Source: Verrucomicrobiales bacterium
GTDB lineage: Bacteria; Verrucomicrobiota; Verrucomicrobiia; Verrucomicrobiales; DEV007
Assembly (NCBI GenBank): GCA_016795505.1
Contig: JAEUHH010000109.1
Coordinates: 45,853 to 109,852 of the forward strand
Direction: 5' to 3'
Length of the DNA: 64,000 nt
In this document: one piece after another, positions 62,508 to 64,000 of the stretch
Layout of the letters: every line of letters starts with the position of its first letter
Numbering within the stretch: position 1 is the stretch's first letter
Made by a program: the position numbers and the translations under genes
Notes under the pieces: model-generated
The model's input: the letters and a program-made list of their open reading frames with translations, nothing else
What the model was told of the DNA's origin: nothing
Database searches by the model: none

Positions 62508-63764
62508 TCAGAAAAGCCGGCCGCCTTCGTGGGGATTGGCGCGGTTCAGCTCCTCGAGGCCACTTTGTACGGCCGATTCCATCGCCGCGGTCAGGGCATT
62601 GACCGCCCCGCGGGATTTTCCACCGCTTTCCACCTGCTCCAGCCAGGCCGGCAGGGCGACCGGCTCGCCGATGCGGATGGTCGCCTCGCGGGGAGCCATG
62701 GGCGGATCCCACCGGCCGTAGAGGTCCTCGCTCAGCTTTTCCACGGTCTCGGCGTAGCGGTCCAGGGTGGGATGCTGCGCCACGTAGGGCGTGCCATAGC
62801 CCAGGATGCGGAGCGCGAGGATCGCCTCGTCCGCCCAGCCCGCCGCCACGCGGTGCTCGGTCTCGCGGGTGGGATCGATGCGGATCTGGTGGATCTCGGC
62901 CCGGATCCGCCGCACCCGGGCGGTCAGGTCGTCTCCCGGCTTGGGCGTCAGGTCCATTTTGTCCTCCAGACCGGCGACGATGCGGCTGGCGCCGTGTTGC
63001 AAGGCCTCGGTCAGGTGCGGCGTGGTCAGGTCCTCCTGCCGGCCGATGAAGCCGCGCTGTCTCAGGTTCTTTGCCAGCAGGTGGCGCCCCAGCCGGGCCA
63101 GTTCCGCCACCGGATCGGCATCCGCATCGAAGCGCTCCCCGGTCGAGGACGCGAGCGCCGCCAGCTTTTCCCGCACCTGGCCGCGCACATCGGAGACGTG
63201 GGTGACTTTGATCGACACCGGCACCGCGTGGATCGGCCGCGCCGCGCCGAGTTCCTTCTGCGCCTTGATGCCGAGGAAGGCGGCGCCCTCCAGAAACGGC
63301 GTCACCCGGTCGTTCGTCATGTAGACATTCCCCTCGGGAAAAATCGTCAGCCCGAAGCGCCCCGCTTTCAGGATCGCGAGCGCCTCGGCCATCGCCTTGC
63401 GGTCGCTGCCCTCGCGGTCCACCGAAAAAGCCCCGGCACGCTGCATCACCCAGGCGTGGAGCCGGCCGCGGAGGAAGACATCGTAGGCCGCCATGAAACA
63501 CGAGCCAACCCCGAGCTGCCGGTGCGCCTCCGTCATCAACTGCGGATCGCTGTGGGTCGAGTGATTGGGCAGGAACAAGAGCCGCTCGCCCCGGCGCTCG
63601 ATCTCACGCAACGCCTCGACCGCACCCGTCAGCCGCACCGCACGGATGCGGTGATTCGGACCGGGCAGGCCGAATCTCGCGTTGCCGAACCGGCACAGTG
63701 CCATCACGATCGCCGAGGGCCGGGCCGGAAAGAACTGGTAGGGGGCGTCGCAAAAATCCAGCAT
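62508..63764 (-). CDS. PlsC-type glycerolipid acyltransferase
   Basis: This 418-residue protein has a PlsC-type acyltransferase domain (about 60-210) with NHSTHSD (HxxxxD) and FPEGNVYM (the EG motif), so it should transfer acyl groups to lysophosphatidate or a related acceptor. A long helical C-terminal region (about 215-418), rich in Arg and Glu, follows and is not typical of a short PlsC; it may bind membranes or a partner. The ATG at 63764 is used; an upstream TTG at 63779 is in frame. It could be a specialised lipid enzyme and not the housekeeping one. Confidence 0.85.
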   Translation of the reverse strand: MLDFCDAPYQFFPARPSAIVMALCRFGNARFGLPGPNHRIRAVRLTGAVEALREIERRGERLLFLPNHSTHSDPQLMTEAHRQLGVGSCFMAAYDVFLRGRLHAWVMQRAGAFSVDREGSDRKAMAEALAILKAGRFGLTIFPEGNVYMTNDRVTPFLEGAAFLGIKAQKELGAARPIHAVPVSIKVTHVSDVRGQVREKLAALASSTGERFDADADPVAELARLGRHLLAKNLRQRGFIGRQEDLTTPHLTEALQHGASRIVAGLEDKMDLTPKPGDDLTARVRRIRAEIHQIRIDPTRETEHRVAAGWADEAILALRILGYGTPYVAQHPTLDRYAETVEKLSEDLYGRWDPPMAPREATIRIGEPVALPAWLEQVESGGKSRGAVNALTAAMESAVQSGLEELNRANPHEGGRLF

Positions 63765-63915
63765 GATGTCGCCGGCCAAGATAAGCCGGTCGACGCGGAT
63801 TTATCCACTCCTTTCCGCATCCGCCTCCCCGGCGCGCGGGACGCACCCGGATCAGGCCGGAATGCCACGGGATTAGGACGGCTCTTCGGTCCAAATGGGT
63901 GTTTCGAGCGAAATA

Positions 63916-64000
63916 GATGCCGCAGGCATCACAGCTATTAGCCGGTGGTTGAGGAGCGTAGCGACGACACCACCGGATCAAATGGAAAGGAAACCGAGCA
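63916..64000. repeat. Partial inverted-repeat element, copy 3 (runs off the window)
   Basis: Begins GATGCCGCAGGCATC and ATTAGCCGGTGGTTGAG, as in the other two copies, and then CGTAGCGACGACACCACCGG. This indicates the opposite orientation of the middle part relative to copies 1 and 2. It continues past 64000. Confidence 0.6.

Overview
The window is a GC-rich chromosomal segment of a Gram-negative bacterium, most likely from the Verrucomicrobiota. The evidence is a fused LpxC-FabZ lipid A enzyme next to lpxA, a twin-arginine-exported Gfo/Idh/MocA oxidoreductase, a secreted DUF1080 protein, NIPSNAP proteins, a transglutaminase/ATP-grasp/alpha-E cluster, and intergenic space filled with multi-palindromic repeats. 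No tRNA, rRNA, CRISPR, prophage or transposase gene was recognised. Many starts lack a clear Shine-Dalgarno sequence, so several were chosen from signal peptides, overlaps with the upstream gene or the usual family start.

Positions 1-12140 carry mostly housekeeping and envelope genes: a YbjQ-like protein and QueH (leftward), an HtrA-type protease, an OmpA-domain protein, ComEC, a duplicated NIPSNAP protein, aspartate kinase, a PilZ-like protein, MetF and a membrane-anchored parvulin. Positions 12141-12960 are a conspicuously AT-rich island with one small orphan gene. From 13096 to 18276 come a 3-hydroxyisobutyrate dehydrogenase-family protein, YgfZ, a cyclophilin with a very long Pro/Ala tail and the Gfo/Idh/MocA protein. 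A YoeB-YefM toxin-antitoxin operon follows, with a readable promoter and operator. Positions 19085-29732 hold a DUF1080/DapA-like pair, two secreted unknowns, a histone-deacetylase-like hydrolase and MutL, an IscA-type protein, and a run of membrane or secreted proteins that includes a NosR-like FMN/Fe-S protein.

Positions 29825-39140 contain two giant unusual proteins: a 1319-residue TPM-like coiled-coil protein and a 948-residue TPR-TM-VWA protein. Between them is a leftward operon of an acyl carrier protein, a flavin-dependent halogenase-like enzyme and a PagL-like lipid A deacylase. Positions 39141-44172 are a repeat-rich region in which nested-palindrome blocks with a variable-number tandem repeat surround a single alpha/beta-hydrolase gene. 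A ferric-iron ABC transporter (fbpCBA, leftward) and the transglutaminase/ATP-grasp/alpha-E operon occupy 44173-54976. ThiG follows, then a seven-copy 42-bp hairpin array and a small winged-helix regulator with its own palindromic operator. The right end holds lpxA, lpxC-fabZ, an MtfA-type peptidase, a LysR regulator, a HAD phosphatase and a PlsC-type acyltransferase.

The least-explained material is non-coding. A 22-nt-periodic palindromic motif recurs in intergenic DNA and also inside mutL, across the ygfZ start and inside the ATP-grasp gene. There are also about 227-bp hairpins in three places, a nested 200-bp palindrome cassette in four copies, and a terminator-like 42-bp array.
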